From NCBI GenBank assembly GCA_934271715.1, contig CAKQRZ010000002.1, positions 110,302 to 174,301 of the forward strand: a stretch of 64,000 bases of DNA. The letters are read 5' to 3'. Shown piece after piece: positions 8,571 through 16,318 of this stretch. A program made the position numbers and the translations under genes. Position 1 is the stretch's first letter, and each line of letters starts with the position of its first letter. Below the pieces are notes generated by a model that was not told the origin of the DNA, searched no databases, and was given only the letters and a program-made list of their open reading frames with translations. The stretch comes from an uncultured Alphaproteobacteria bacterium (lineage in GTDB: Bacteria; Pseudomonadota; Alphaproteobacteria; RF32; CAG-239).

Positions 8571-9425
8571 ATGAAAAATTGGTGTTTTATTTTTGCTTTG
8601 TTATTTGCGGTTTCAGCGTCGGCGCAGCCGCTTTTGATTGATGAAGAGGCCGAGCCTGCAGCTGAAAACAACGGCAAGCCGGAAATGCTTTCGGCAGAAA
8701 ACGGCGGAAATACCGAAAGCGGCGCGGAGGCTGCTCCGGCAGAGGGCGAAGCGGCGGCGGAAGAAAATGCCGATGAAAACGCCAATCCGGAAGAGCCGGA
8801 GCCGAAGCCGGTGGAATATCTCCCGAATCCGAGTAATTTTTCGGCGGATTTCATGAGTTCGCTTTATCAATGCCAGTCGGCAAAAGAACAGCAGAATTTA
8901 GCCGGTTTTGAAGAAGTTTCGGTTATCGGCAGCGTCAGCGGGCGCTGTCAGCTGAAGTATGATGATTTTATTTTGGCGATTCCGAGCGAGCTTTTGCCGA
9001 ATATCCACAGCATGAGCGATATCCGTCAGCTGCTGCTGAACAATGACATTGCCCATTATCAGCCGCAATATGAATACGCAGGGCTGCTGCAGGAGCTGAA
9101 TATCTGCAGCAAAAGCAGCGGCGGACACAGCGCCTATCTGCACCGCCAATCCCGCAACGACGTGGCAATTACCAAGGGCTTGACTTCTAAGGTAGAAAAC
9201 GGCGGCTGCACGATTCGTCTGCTGAATCAGCTGAATATGAACGATAGTTTTCGCGATTACAGCGTTATCTGCCGCATTCCGGCAAACGATATGCAGCTGA
9301 TTTTGGGCGCTTATTCCGATTTGCTGACAAATCCGAACGCCTCCGATGAAGCCTATAAAAAAGCCGATGCCGAAATTATGTTCCGCCTGCAGCAGGTGGG
9401 CTATTGCCAAAAGCCGAAGCTATAA
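8571..9425 (+). CDS. Secreted acidic protein, unknown function
   Basis: The start at 8571 (MKNWCFIFALLFAVSASAQ) is favoured because AAAGGA lies nine bases upstream; an earlier ATG at 8562 overlaps the hydE stop. The N-terminus is a clear signal peptide with a SASA cleavage region. Residues ~20-80 form a low-complexity segment rich in Glu and Ala, followed by a ~200-residue domain with several cysteines (YQC, GRCQ, NICS, GGCTI, ICRI, GYCQ), which would suit disulfide formation in the periplasm. No family is recognised. It is probably cotranscribed with hydE, but nothing in it points to hydrogenase function. Confidence 0.7.
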   Translation: MKNWCFIFALLFAVSASAQPLLIDEEAEPAAENNGKPEMLSAENGGNTESGAEAAPAEGEAAAEENADENANPEEPEPKPVEYLPNPSNFSADFMSSLYQCQSAKEQQNLAGFEEVSVIGSVSGRCQLKYDDFILAIPSELLPNIHSMSDIRQLLLNNDIAHYQPQYEYAGLLQELNICSKSSGGHSAYLHRQSRNDVAITKGLTSKVENGGCTIRLLNQLNMNDSFRDYSVICRIPANDMQLILGAYSDLLTNPNASDEAYKKADAEIMFRLQQVGYCQKPKL

Positions 9426-9451
9426 AAACACAGTTTTTTTGCGTAAAATGC

Positions 9452-9477
9452 TTGACATTTTGTCATAAATATGTCAA
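9452..9477 (+). promoter_or_regulatory. Palindromic site TTGACAT...ATGTCAA upstream of the SPFH gene
   Basis: TTGACAT (9452-9458) and ATGTCAA (9471-9477) are perfect inverted repeats 12 bp apart, with an inner TGACA-TTT-TGTCA palindrome. A regulator site overlapping a -35 element is plausible; no convincing -10 is seen at the right distance. Confidence 0.45.
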
Positions 9478-9593
9478 CCTATGGTTTATCAAAAAATTAT
9501 GATGAATATTATTTAGGCTTATATGTAAATTAGGTTACTGATAAGCTGTTTTGAGTGTAAATTTTTATATGTCAAACTTAAACTTATAACATT

Positions 9594-10484
9594 ATGGGTA
9601 AAAAAGTTGCGTGGCTGCTGGTTGCTTTAATAGTAATTATTGCAGCATGTGTAAGTGTTACTAAACATTCTTTTGTCAAGGTTGACCCTGGGCAGAGAGG
9701 TATTAAAAAGCAATGGGGACAAGTTGTGGATTCTTCCTATGTTCCGGGTCTGGTGTGGTATATTCCATATACTCAGGATATGGGAAACGAGGTTATAACT
9801 ATGGATATCAAGCCTCATCGCTATGAATATACCTTTAAGGTCCGAACAAAAGGTTTGCAGCAGATATCCTTAAAATGCGCCGTATTGTGCGAAATGAACG
9901 ATTCTAAAGTTCATAAGCTGTACGACAAATATCAGGGATATGACGCCTACGAGCAAAAGGTTATTAAAGATATGGTTAACAGTACAATGCTGACCTTGTC
10001 TTCCTTAACCGATATTTGGTCTTTTGTGGGGCGTGAAGAGTCTATGACTATGGATGCCGTAAAATACATTGTCAACGACCAGTTGATGGCTGACAATTTG
10101 GTAAAAGTTAAAACTTTCAGACTTTTGAATTATCAGGCTTCTGCTGAATTTGAAAAGCTGATAGAACAAACCGCGCAGACTCAGCAAGGAATTAAACTTG
10201 AGGAGTATAAAACTAAAATGGCTCAGCAGGCTACAGAGCGCGTCAAGCAAGAAGCTATACAGGCTTATGAGCGTTTGGCTGCCGAAGCAAAAGCTAAAGG
10301 TTTGGAAGTGCAGATTTTGGCTGAAGCTCTTAAAGGCAATCCGTTTGTGGCGCAGTATGAAATGGCAAAGGCTTTGCAAAAGTGGAACGGAAAGGTTTCA
10401 TTGCCGCAGACTCTTACCATTATGAAAGGTGCTAACGACGGCAGCGGTTTTCCGGTCTTTCCTTTTATGAATGTCGGTAAGTAA
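9594..10484 (+). CDS. SPFH/band 7 (prohibitin-like) membrane protein
   Basis: One N-terminal membrane helix (VAWLLVALIVIIAACVSV) is followed by an SPFH domain: FVKVDPGQRGIKKQWGQVV, then GLVWYIPY, and a helical region ending in the EAKAKG and EALKGNP segments typical of the flotillin/prohibitin C-terminal coiled coil. Such proteins form ring-like oligomers at the membrane and often regulate membrane proteases, though a partner is not visible. The 296-residue length is normal. The start uses an AT-rich leader without Shine-Dalgarno, behind the palindromic site at 9452. The next gene begins 28 bp downstream and may be cotranscribed. Confidence 0.82.
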   Translation: MGKKVAWLLVALIVIIAACVSVTKHSFVKVDPGQRGIKKQWGQVVDSSYVPGLVWYIPYTQDMGNEVITMDIKPHRYEYTFKVRTKGLQQISLKCAVLCEMNDSKVHKLYDKYQGYDAYEQKVIKDMVNSTMLTLSSLTDIWSFVGREESMTMDAVKYIVNDQLMADNLVKVKTFRLLNYQASAEFEKLIEQTAQTQQGIKLEEYKTKMAQQATERVKQEAIQAYERLAAEAKAKGLEVQILAEALKGNPFVAQYEMAKALQKWNGKVSLPQTLTIMKGANDGSGFPVFPFMNVGK

Positions 10485-10512
10485 TTTGTTTAATTCTTAA
10501 AACTGATTTAAT

Positions 10513-11022
10513 ATGTTGTATTTAAGCATTGCAGCAGTCGTGATTATTTTGGCGATTGCTTATAAAAATGAGTTAAAGTCTTTTTTCGGCGAACTGAAGT
10601 CCCGAAAAAAAGAAGTTTCAACATTCCGCTCGGCGGTAAATGACAGCAAAAATAATAACAAAGGTATATCGTTTTGTTTTTGCGTTATAGCTGTTGTAAT
10701 TAGTTTTATTTTAGGAACTCTGTTCGGAATTTTTGCTTTTGAAGCAAAGCCTGAATCTAAGCCTAAACTTAATGATGCAAAGTTGCCTCTTAAAGAAGTT
10801 GTGCTTACTGTCTCAAATACCGGAGAGGGCAATGACGGCTGCAAATATGTAAAATTCTCTGATGGACATACCATAAGAGCAGATGTTGGTTCTCAAGATT
10901 ATACTAAATGGGTGTTTTTAGAAAAAGGCGATAAGGTTCGCAAGTTGATTTATGCAAACAAAGAGCCGGAGTATACGCCTGAATTTGATGATAAAATCAA
11001 CAAAAACAGCATTGGCAAGTAA
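10513..11022 (+). CDS. Orphan membrane protein with C-terminal extracytoplasmic domain
   Basis: This 169-residue protein has a hydrophobic N-terminal segment, a basic linker (KSRKKEVSTF), a second membrane helix (ISFCFCVIAVVISFILGTLF) and a soluble C-terminal domain of about 80 residues. The C-terminal domain (TVSNTGEGNDGCKYVKFSDG ... FLEKGDKV) has the strand pattern of a small beta-barrel and resembles, by eye, the C-terminal domain of the 12361 product and, more loosely, the lipoproteins at 58083 and 58580. It lies 28 bp after the SPFH gene without a promoter of its own, so cotranscription is likely. There is no Shine-Dalgarno. Function unknown. Confidence 0.7.
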   Translation: MLYLSIAAVVIILAIAYKNELKSFFGELKSRKKEVSTFRSAVNDSKNNNKGISFCFCVIAVVISFILGTLFGIFAFEAKPESKPKLNDAKLPLKEVVLTVSNTGEGNDGCKYVKFSDGHTIRADVGSQDYTKWVFLEKGDKVRKLIYANKEPEYTPEFDDKINKNSIGK

Positions 11023-11029
11023 CTGAACA

Positions 11030-11067
11030 AAAAAAAGGTTGTGTTATGTAAAAACACAGCCTTTTTT
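11030..11067 (+). terminator. Terminator after the 10513 gene
   Basis: GGTTGTGTT pairs with AAACACAGCC between an A-run and a T-run. The T-run leads directly into the -35 element of the next gene. Confidence 0.85.
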
Positions 11068-11069
11068 GT

Positions 11070-11098
11070 TTGACAATAAAAAATAATTTGTCTATATT
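11070..11098 (+). promoter_or_regulatory. Promoter of the 11135 gene with embedded palindrome
   Basis: TTGACA (11070-11075), a 17-bp spacer and TATATT (11093-11098), a near-consensus sigma-70 promoter. GACAAT and ATTTGTC inside it form an imperfect inverted repeat, seen also at 12299, 12937, 56253 and 57450. Confidence 0.75.
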
Positions 11099-11134
11099 AA
11101 AGGTGGATTTTAATTATTAAAACTTTATATTTAT

Positions 11135-12250
11135 ATGAAAATTTTGTATTATTTGAAACTGTTTATTTTGTCTTTAGTGAGCGGAATAGGCAAAACTGAT
11201 TTGGAACGTTTGTGTGCCGAATGTGAGAAAAAACACAGCCTGTTCTTAAAATTCATACTTAAGAACCAATGGCGTTTTGCTCCTGTAGAACAAATTGTAA
11301 ACGCTTTGCGGTTATTTAGCGGATATGTTTATAAACACAATGTTTGGGTAAACGGACGAAGGTATGATGGTTTTAGTCCTTTATGGGATGTGTATTTTGA
11401 TTTAAAGAAGAACAAACCTTATGATTTTGAGGTTGAAAAGCTTTTAATTGAAAGCACATACTATGGCGAAACTGCTTATGCCAATCTTCCTCATTCGCTA
11501 TCCGAAGCCGGAGAACTGTTTTTAATTGATGCGCGCTTTAACGATAAGATGGCAAGCTCAACGTTGGATGCGTACATAAAGCGTTTTTCTTTGTCGCAAA
11601 AAGCTTTGCAAAAGCTGATAGATATCGGTTTGGAACTAAGAGATTGGCCAAATTTGCCGACAGCGTTGGAATATCCGAACTGTTTGCTGACAGATGAAAT
11701 GCGTATTAAGATTTTGCAGACTGAAGGACTCAGTTATGAGGTATATTCAGGGTGTTTCGCTCAGTATAATATGCTAAAGGCTCCGTCTATAGATGTAATA
11801 AATGCTCTTTTGCGGATTACTTTTTTCCCAAATAACATACCGTTATACTTAGAGGAATTGCTGTCCCATAGTTGGCTGGAAAACGGCAAAGACGAGGTAT
11901 TGCAGCGATATCCGGAGCTTAAAGCGGTAATTTTGATATCTGAAATTTGCCACGAAGCCTGTATGGTTAACAAGCGAGAACGTAAGCGTATGTTTTCGGC
12001 AGATTATAAAGAATTGCTGGAAATAAACATTAGTTCTTATAACTATTACAAGCATCCTTGGTTAGCGAAAAACACACTTCCTGATGGTTCGTATTCTATG
12101 TTGGCTTTGTGTTACAGATTCTATCATAGGTATTCTTGTGATACTGTAGGTATTTTGCAGGCTGTTTTGAACTATTGCATATTTTACGGCGGACGTCTTA
12201 AAGAGTATGTTCCGCAGCTGCAGGAAGTTTTGCAGGAAAAAACAGAATAA
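11135..12250 (+). CDS. Orphan family protein, paralogue of the 13003 product
   Basis: This 371-residue protein has no recognised family. It shares blocks with the 424-residue product at 13003: LPHSLSEAGEL versus LPHSLSSKSEI, the run SHSWLENGKDEVLQRYPELK versus SHSWLGVGREAVLRKYPELN, CHEACMVN versus AHEACLSN, and YVPQLQE versus YIPQLQE at the C-terminus. A weaker form of the same SHS...P(Q/E)LK pattern occurs in the 55345 and 56322 products. The fold looks helical, possibly a helical-repeat solenoid. The N-terminus is hydrophobic (ILYYLKLFILSLVSGIG) and may be an anchor or uncleaved signal. It has its own promoter and terminator and an AT-rich start without Shine-Dalgarno. Confidence 0.75.
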   Translation: MKILYYLKLFILSLVSGIGKTDLERLCAECEKKHSLFLKFILKNQWRFAPVEQIVNALRLFSGYVYKHNVWVNGRRYDGFSPLWDVYFDLKKNKPYDFEVEKLLIESTYYGETAYANLPHSLSEAGELFLIDARFNDKMASSTLDAYIKRFSLSQKALQKLIDIGLELRDWPNLPTALEYPNCLLTDEMRIKILQTEGLSYEVYSGCFAQYNMLKAPSIDVINALLRITFFPNNIPLYLEELLSHSWLENGKDEVLQRYPELKAVILISEICHEACMVNKRERKRMFSADYKELLEINISSYNYYKHPWLAKNTLPDGSYSMLALCYRFYHRYSCDTVGILQAVLNYCIFYGGRLKEYVPQLQEVLQEKTE

Positions 12251-12261
12251 GCAGTAATGTT

Positions 12262-12297
12262 AAAAAAGGTTGTGTTATAAAAACACAGCCTTTTTTG
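12262..12297 (+). terminator. Terminator after the 11135 gene
   Basis: GGTTGTGTT and AAACACAGCC form a stem between A- and T-runs. It is almost the same sequence as the terminator at 11030 and again abuts the next -35 element. Confidence 0.85.
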
Positions 12298-12298
12298 T

Positions 12299-12327
12299 TT
12301 GACAATGTATTAAAATTTGTCTAATAT
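12299..12327 (+). promoter_or_regulatory. Promoter of the 12361 gene with embedded palindrome
   Basis: TTGACA (12299-12304), a 17-bp spacer and TAATAT (12322-12327). The spacer ends in ATTTGTC, an inverted match to the GACAAT of the -35 region. Confidence 0.75.
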
Positions 12328-12360
12328 AACGGCAGATTTTAATTATTAAACTTTATATTT

Positions 12361-12882
12361 ATGGAATTTTTTATTTTTGTTTTTGTTGCTCTGATTTTGG
12401 TCGGGCTGAGTATGTGGGCGTATGAGTGGTATATTTCTAAGCGCAAAAAGCAGCCTAAACCGGCGGAAGAATATGAAGCCGCGCAGCCTGAAACACAGGA
12501 ATATATTGAAAAATGCTGTGAAAAAGGACGCAAAGCCTCATTTATCCTGAAGTATTGTTCGCCTAAAAAGCTTATGATAGTTTTAGGCGCCGGTGTTGTT
12601 ATTTGTGCGGTAATGTACATTATTTATCAAAGTTTAGGCAATGGAGTTGATGTTCCGCACGATGAGACGACTGAAATTGTAGAAATACAAAATGAGGATA
12701 GGACTGTGTTTTTCAAACTTGCCAACGGCCATGTTTTGTCGCTTCATCTGTCAAAACCGGAAGATGCTATTAACGGAACAGACGGCAAGAGCATAACCAT
12801 TAACCTCGGTGACACCTTGACAGCCTGGGATTCAGAAGAATTTATCTATGAATCGGCTCAGGAAAATGATGAGTTTAAATAA
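12361..12882 (+). CDS. Orphan membrane protein with two TM helices and a C-terminal domain
   Basis: A 173-residue protein with an N-terminal helix (FFIFVFVALILVGLSMWAYEW), a basic/acidic cytoplasmic linker of about 45 residues, a second helix (LMIVLGAGVVICAVMYIIY) and a C-terminal domain with alternating strands (TEIVEIQNEDRTVFFKLANG ... INLGDTL). This layout matches the 10513 product and suggests a shared small domain outside the membrane. Function unknown. The start has an AT-rich leader, TTATATTT, and no Shine-Dalgarno. It lies between the two large paralogues and has a separate promoter and terminator. Confidence 0.7.
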   Translation: MEFFIFVFVALILVGLSMWAYEWYISKRKKQPKPAEEYEAAQPETQEYIEKCCEKGRKASFILKYCSPKKLMIVLGAGVVICAVMYIIYQSLGNGVDVPHDETTEIVEIQNEDRTVFFKLANGHVLSLHLSKPEDAINGTDGKSITINLGDTLTAWDSEEFIYESAQENDEFK

Positions 12883-12892
12883 GCTTATCAGC

Positions 12893-12934
12893 TTAAAAAA
12901 AGACTGTGTTTTTTTATAAACACGGTCTTTTTTT
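12893..12934 (+). terminator. Terminator after the 12361 gene
   Basis: AGACTGTGTT pairs with AACACGGTCT, flanked by A- and T-runs; the next -35 begins a few bases later. Confidence 0.8.
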
Positions 12935-12936
12935 GT

Positions 12937-12965
12937 TTGACAAACTAATGATATTTGTCTATACT
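12937..12965 (+). promoter_or_regulatory. Promoter of the 13003 gene with embedded palindrome
   Basis: TTGACA (12937-12942), a 17-bp spacer and TATACT (12960-12965). GACAAA and ATTTGTC form the inverted repeat. Confidence 0.75.
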
Positions 12966-13002
12966 TGCTGCGAATTTTGATTATTAACTAATTTATATTT
13001 TT

Positions 13003-14277
13003 ATGGCAAAGTTAAATTATTTTGAGTTGATGACTGATGTAAACGACAAGTGCTTGTCTGAGGAGAATTTCGCGCTGCTTTGCGAGGATTATTGCTCCCG
13101 TAAGACCATTTCCGCGGCTCAAATCATCCAAAAGAAGTGGAAGCAATCTAAAGCCGGGCAAATTACCGAGTCGCTTGATAATTACGGCGGCGAGGTCTAT
13201 AGCAGCAATTTGTGGAGTTTGTACTTTGAAGTAAAAGAGGATAGAGAATTTCACAAAGAAGTTGAAGATTTGCTTTTTGAACGCGCTTGCCGCGAGCAGC
13301 AGGTTTTTGACAAGCTGCCTCATTCTTTGAGCAGCAAAAGCGAAATACGGCTTGTCAGCCTGCGCACCGGCGATATTGTTCCGGATTTGGATTGGGCTGT
13401 TGCCGCCACGTCGTATGCTATTTTTGCTGATACTCCGAATGTGGGGGCAGGGAAGCTGAAAGATAATAAAGAAGATGAGCTGATTGCAATTCATCGTTTC
13501 CAGCTGGATGCGCTGTTTGGCAATCTTAAGTCTTATTTAGCTAAGTTTCCGCTTTCTAAGCCGGCCTTGCTGCAGCTGATTGAGATTGCGCAAAACGGAC
13601 AGCGCGCACAGGCTCCGCATTTCAGCTATGATTATCTGAGCTTAGCGGTCAAAACCCTTGCTTTGTATGATGATTATGATGCGCTGGACAAGGAAGAAAT
13701 TCAGCTCAAACTGCTGAATATCACTATCTGGAGCAAAGAGCGTAAATGCGCGGTTTATCCGCTGAAGCGCTTTGCTTTGGGGCGCTACAGTATGGAAGCT
13801 GCTTTGTCCGAAACAATGGTTAACATCTTGCTGAAGCATCAGGATGTGGACTTTATCCGTGAAGTGCTGTCGCACAGCTGGCTCGGTGTCGGACGTGAGG
13901 CGGTTTTGCGGAAGTATCCCGAGCTGAATGCCGAGGTTCTGCTTTCGGATTTGGCGCACGAGGCTTGTCTCTCTAATCCGGCCGAAAAAAGATATTCCGT
14001 ATCTGCGGAGTATTGGAAGTTGGCGCTGGGCAACCGTGAAAGCAGCCGACGTGAATTGCAGCCGAATATTCCGCAGCGTGAGCTGTCAGTTTTGAATTTG
14101 TGCCTGCGTTTGTACAACACTTATTCAGACTGTCATTTTGACTCGGAAAACCGCAGTCAGATACTGAATGAAGCAATTCACTATTGCGAGGTTTTCGGAA
14201 TTAGAACGCTTAAGTCCTATATTCCGCAGCTGCAAGAAGCGGCTAAAGAAGAAAAACACCGCATTTATTGCTTGTAA
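13003..14277 (+). CDS. Orphan family protein, paralogue of the 11135 product
   Basis: A 424-residue soluble protein of unknown function. It starts MAKLNYFELMTDVND, similar in style to the 55345 (MASFDYFEFL) and 56322 (MANFDYSEFS) products, and shares the LPHSLS, SHSWL...YPELN and IPQLQE blocks with the 11135 product. It is leucine-rich and helical, with repeat-like units, and lacks a signal peptide. Relative to the 11135 product it has about 50 extra residues in the middle (near 130-180). The start is an ATG after TTTATATTTTT with no Shine-Dalgarno. It is bounded by its own promoter and a strong terminator. Confidence 0.75.
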   Translation: MAKLNYFELMTDVNDKCLSEENFALLCEDYCSRKTISAAQIIQKKWKQSKAGQITESLDNYGGEVYSSNLWSLYFEVKEDREFHKEVEDLLFERACREQQVFDKLPHSLSSKSEIRLVSLRTGDIVPDLDWAVAATSYAIFADTPNVGAGKLKDNKEDELIAIHRFQLDALFGNLKSYLAKFPLSKPALLQLIEIAQNGQRAQAPHFSYDYLSLAVKTLALYDDYDALDKEEIQLKLLNITIWSKERKCAVYPLKRFALGRYSMEAALSETMVNILLKHQDVDFIREVLSHSWLGVGREAVLRKYPELNAEVLLSDLAHEACLSNPAEKRYSVSAEYWKLALGNRESSRRELQPNIPQRELSVLNLCLRLYNTYSDCHFDSENRSQILNEAIHYCEVFGIRTLKSYIPQLQEAAKEEKHRIYCL

Positions 14278-14282
14278 AATGT

Positions 14283-14321
14283 AAAAAAAAGACTCTGTAT
14301 GCAAATACAGAGCCTTTTTTT
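14283..14321 (+). terminator. Terminator after the 13003 gene
   Basis: CTCTGTAT-GCAA-ATACAGAG hairpin between A- and T-runs. It may also serve the convergent ferritin-like gene. Confidence 0.85.
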
Positions 14322-14329
14322 GCGCGGAA

Positions 14330-14812
14330 TCAGTTTTTGAAATCTGCTTCAAAATCTTCCATTTCCTGCTCATGCTCCAGTTCTTCTTTGAGAATTTTGC
14401 GGGAAATGCGGAAAGTTTCATAATCCTTGCCCTCGGTCATTTCGCAAAGGCGCTGATAACGCTCAACCGCGCAGCGCTCCGAAGCCAGATTTTCTTTAAC
14501 CAGCGTATGCACATCCGTAACTTTCGGCGGCATATAGCGGCAGCGCGCCAAGCGTTCCCAGTCTTCCGGACTGAGCGCCGGAGTGCCGCCTAGCTGCAAA
14601 ATGCGGTTAGCCAGCCAGTCGGCGTGTTTCAGCTCTTCTCCGGCATGCTCCTCAAATTCTTTTACCACGCTCGGACGTTCCGGACCATAAGCCAGCTTGG
14701 CGCCGAGCCAATATTGGTAGTAAGCCAGCCACTCTTCGGCATACGCTTCATTCAGAACTTTCAGCAGTTCGTCCAAGTCCAGTTTAATAATTTTTTTAGC
14801 CATTTCACCCAT
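14330..14812 (-). CDS. Ferritin-like di-iron protein, Dps-like (DPSL) type
   Basis: The start at 14812 (MGEMAKKIIKLD) is chosen because AGGAGATATAAA precedes it; the 160-residue length fits small ferritin-like proteins. Two four-helix-bundle metal motifs are visible: E-x-W with EELKH (ExxH) in the first half, and AVERYQ plus EELEH in the second, the usual di-iron ferroxidase set. Cysteines in SERCAVERYQRLCE, near the centre, resemble those described for Dps-like 'thioferritins' of anaerobes. The likely role is iron storage with peroxide detoxification in the cytoplasm. The DPSL subclass is an inference; the ferritin-like fold is firm. Confidence 0.85.
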   Translation of the reverse strand: MGEMAKKIIKLDLDELLKVLNEAYAEEWLAYYQYWLGAKLAYGPERPSVVKEFEEHAGEELKHADWLANRILQLGGTPALSPEDWERLARCRYMPPKVTDVHTLVKENLASERCAVERYQRLCEMTEGKDYETFRISRKILKEELEHEQEMEDFEADFKN

Positions 14813-14931
14813 TTTATATCTCCTAAAATATTGCATCAGGACATACATAATCACTAAGCAAACAGAATCAACGTTTACGACTATTTAATATTTAGAGGTT
14901 AGACTTAAAGCTATGTAAAAGGAGAAATATT

Positions 14932-15582
14932 ATGGTTTTGGCGGCTCCCAGCCTGTTGGCGGCAAATTTCAGATGTTTGGCAGACGAGGTGCAAAAGGTT
15001 GAACAAGCCGGCGCAGATTGGCTGCATTTAGACATTATGGACGGGCATTTTGTGCCTAATTTAAGCTTTGGCGCCGATGTCGTCAAACAGCTGCGTCCGG
15101 TCAGCAAGCTGTTTTTTGACGTGCATTTAATGGTGCAGGAGCCAAGCAATTTTTTGCCGCAGTTTTTGCCAAGCGGAGCCGATTTAATTACCGTGCATTA
15201 TGAGGCGTGTTCCGATTTGCACGCGGTGCTGGCGCAAATCAAGGCTGCTGGCTTAAAGGCCGGAGTGTCACTCAAGCCAAAGACGCCTGCGGGTGTTTTG
15301 CAGCCGTATCTGGCGGAAATTGACAATATTTTAATTATGACGGTGGAGCCGGGGTTCGGTGGGCAGAAATTTATGGCAGAGATGCTGCCGAAAATCGCCG
15401 AGGCTTCTAAAATGGCGGCGGCGCGCGGCATAACCGTTGAAGTTGACGGCGGCATAAATCCGGAAACCGCCAAGCTTTGCGTAGAGCAGGGGGCGGAAGT
15501 TCTGGTTGCCGGCAGCGCTGTGTTTAAGAGCGATAATCCGTCGGAAGTTATCCGGCAGCTGCATAGTTTGGGAGAAAAATAA
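14932..15582 (+). CDS. rpe: Ribulose-phosphate 3-epimerase
   Basis: Rpe interconverts D-ribulose 5-phosphate and D-xylulose 5-phosphate in the pentose phosphate pathway. The 216-residue TIM barrel shows the family motifs: APSLLAANF at the N-terminus, LHLDIMDGHFVPN with the catalytic Asp and metal-binding His, DVHLMV, MTVEPGFGGQKF and VDGGINPETA with the second catalytic Asp. A good Shine-Dalgarno (AAGGAG) precedes the ATG. The stop overlaps the start of the response regulator gene by one base (TAATG), implying translational coupling. Confidence 0.97.
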   Translation: MVLAAPSLLAANFRCLADEVQKVEQAGADWLHLDIMDGHFVPNLSFGADVVKQLRPVSKLFFDVHLMVQEPSNFLPQFLPSGADLITVHYEACSDLHAVLAQIKAAGLKAGVSLKPKTPAGVLQPYLAEIDNILIMTVEPGFGGQKFMAEMLPKIAEASKMAAARGITVEVDGGINPETAKLCVEQGAEVLVAGSAVFKSDNPSEVIRQLHSLGEK

Positions 15583-16283
15583 TGGCAACGATTATGATTG
15601 TGGAAGACGAGCAGGCAATAGCGCTGCTGCTGAAATATAACTTAGAAAAAAACGGCTATGAAACAATTACCGTATCGCATGGCAATCGGGTGGTCGCCGC
15701 GGTTGAAAAATATCTGCCGTCGCTGATTCTGCTGGACTGGATGCTGCCGGAAATGTCGGGGCTGGAGCTGTGCAAAATCATCCGCAATAATCCGGAGCTG
15801 AAAAATATTCCGATTATTATGCTGACTGCCAAAAGTCAGGAAGAAGACAAGGTTATCGGGCTTTCGGCCGGCGCGGACGACTATGTGACCAAGCCGTTTT
15901 CGGTGCCGGAGCTGCTGGCGCGCATAAAGACCAATCTACGCCGCGTCAGCACCACCAGCCAGCCGGTAAAGAAAGAATACGTTTTTCAGGATATTCGTTT
16001 AGACGCGGTAGAAAAAAAGGTTTTCCGCGGCGAAAACTATGTGCGTCTGGGACCGACCGAGTTCCGGATTTTAAAGCTGCTGATAGCCAATCCGCGTCAG
16101 GTTTTTTCGCGTGAAGATTTGCTGAAAGAGGTTTGGGGCAACAGCGTATATGTGGAAATGCGCACGGTAGATGTGCATATACGCCGCCTGCGCAAAGCTT
16201 TAAACGAATTCGGCGCCGACTACATCCGCACCATCCGCGCCACCGGCTATTCCATTGACGACCACGAGGTAGAAGCGGAATAA
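15582..16283 (+). CDS. phoB: PhoB-family response regulator
   Basis: The protein has an N-terminal receiver domain with the acidic pocket IVEDE, the phosphoacceptor in LILLDWMLP, the conserved Thr in MLTAK and the Lys in TKPFS. A winged-helix OmpR/PhoB-type DNA-binding domain follows (GPTEFRILKLL, VDVHIRRLRKAL, TIRATGYSID). The 233-residue length is standard. PhoB is the phosphate-starvation regulator, usually paired with PhoR; no histidine kinase is nearby, so the symbol rests on similarity alone. It overlaps rpe by one base and ends at a hairpin shared with the convergent large gene. Confidence 0.88.
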   Translation: MATIMIVEDEQAIALLLKYNLEKNGYETITVSHGNRVVAAVEKYLPSLILLDWMLPEMSGLELCKIIRNNPELKNIPIIMLTAKSQEEDKVIGLSAGADDYVTKPFSVPELLARIKTNLRRVSTTSQPVKKEYVFQDIRLDAVEKKVFRGENYVRLGPTEFRILKLLIANPRQVFSREDLLKEVWGNSVYVEMRTVDVHIRRLRKALNEFGADYIRTIRATGYSIDDHEVEAE

Positions 16284-16286
16284 TAA

Positions 16287-16318
16287 AAACGGGCAGAGAA
16301 TTTCTGCCCTGTATTTTA
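16287..16318. terminator. Bidirectional terminator between phoB and the large effector-like gene
   Basis: CGGGCAGA-GAATT-TCTGCCCTG forms a stem flanked by A- and T-rich sequence. Confidence 0.7.
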
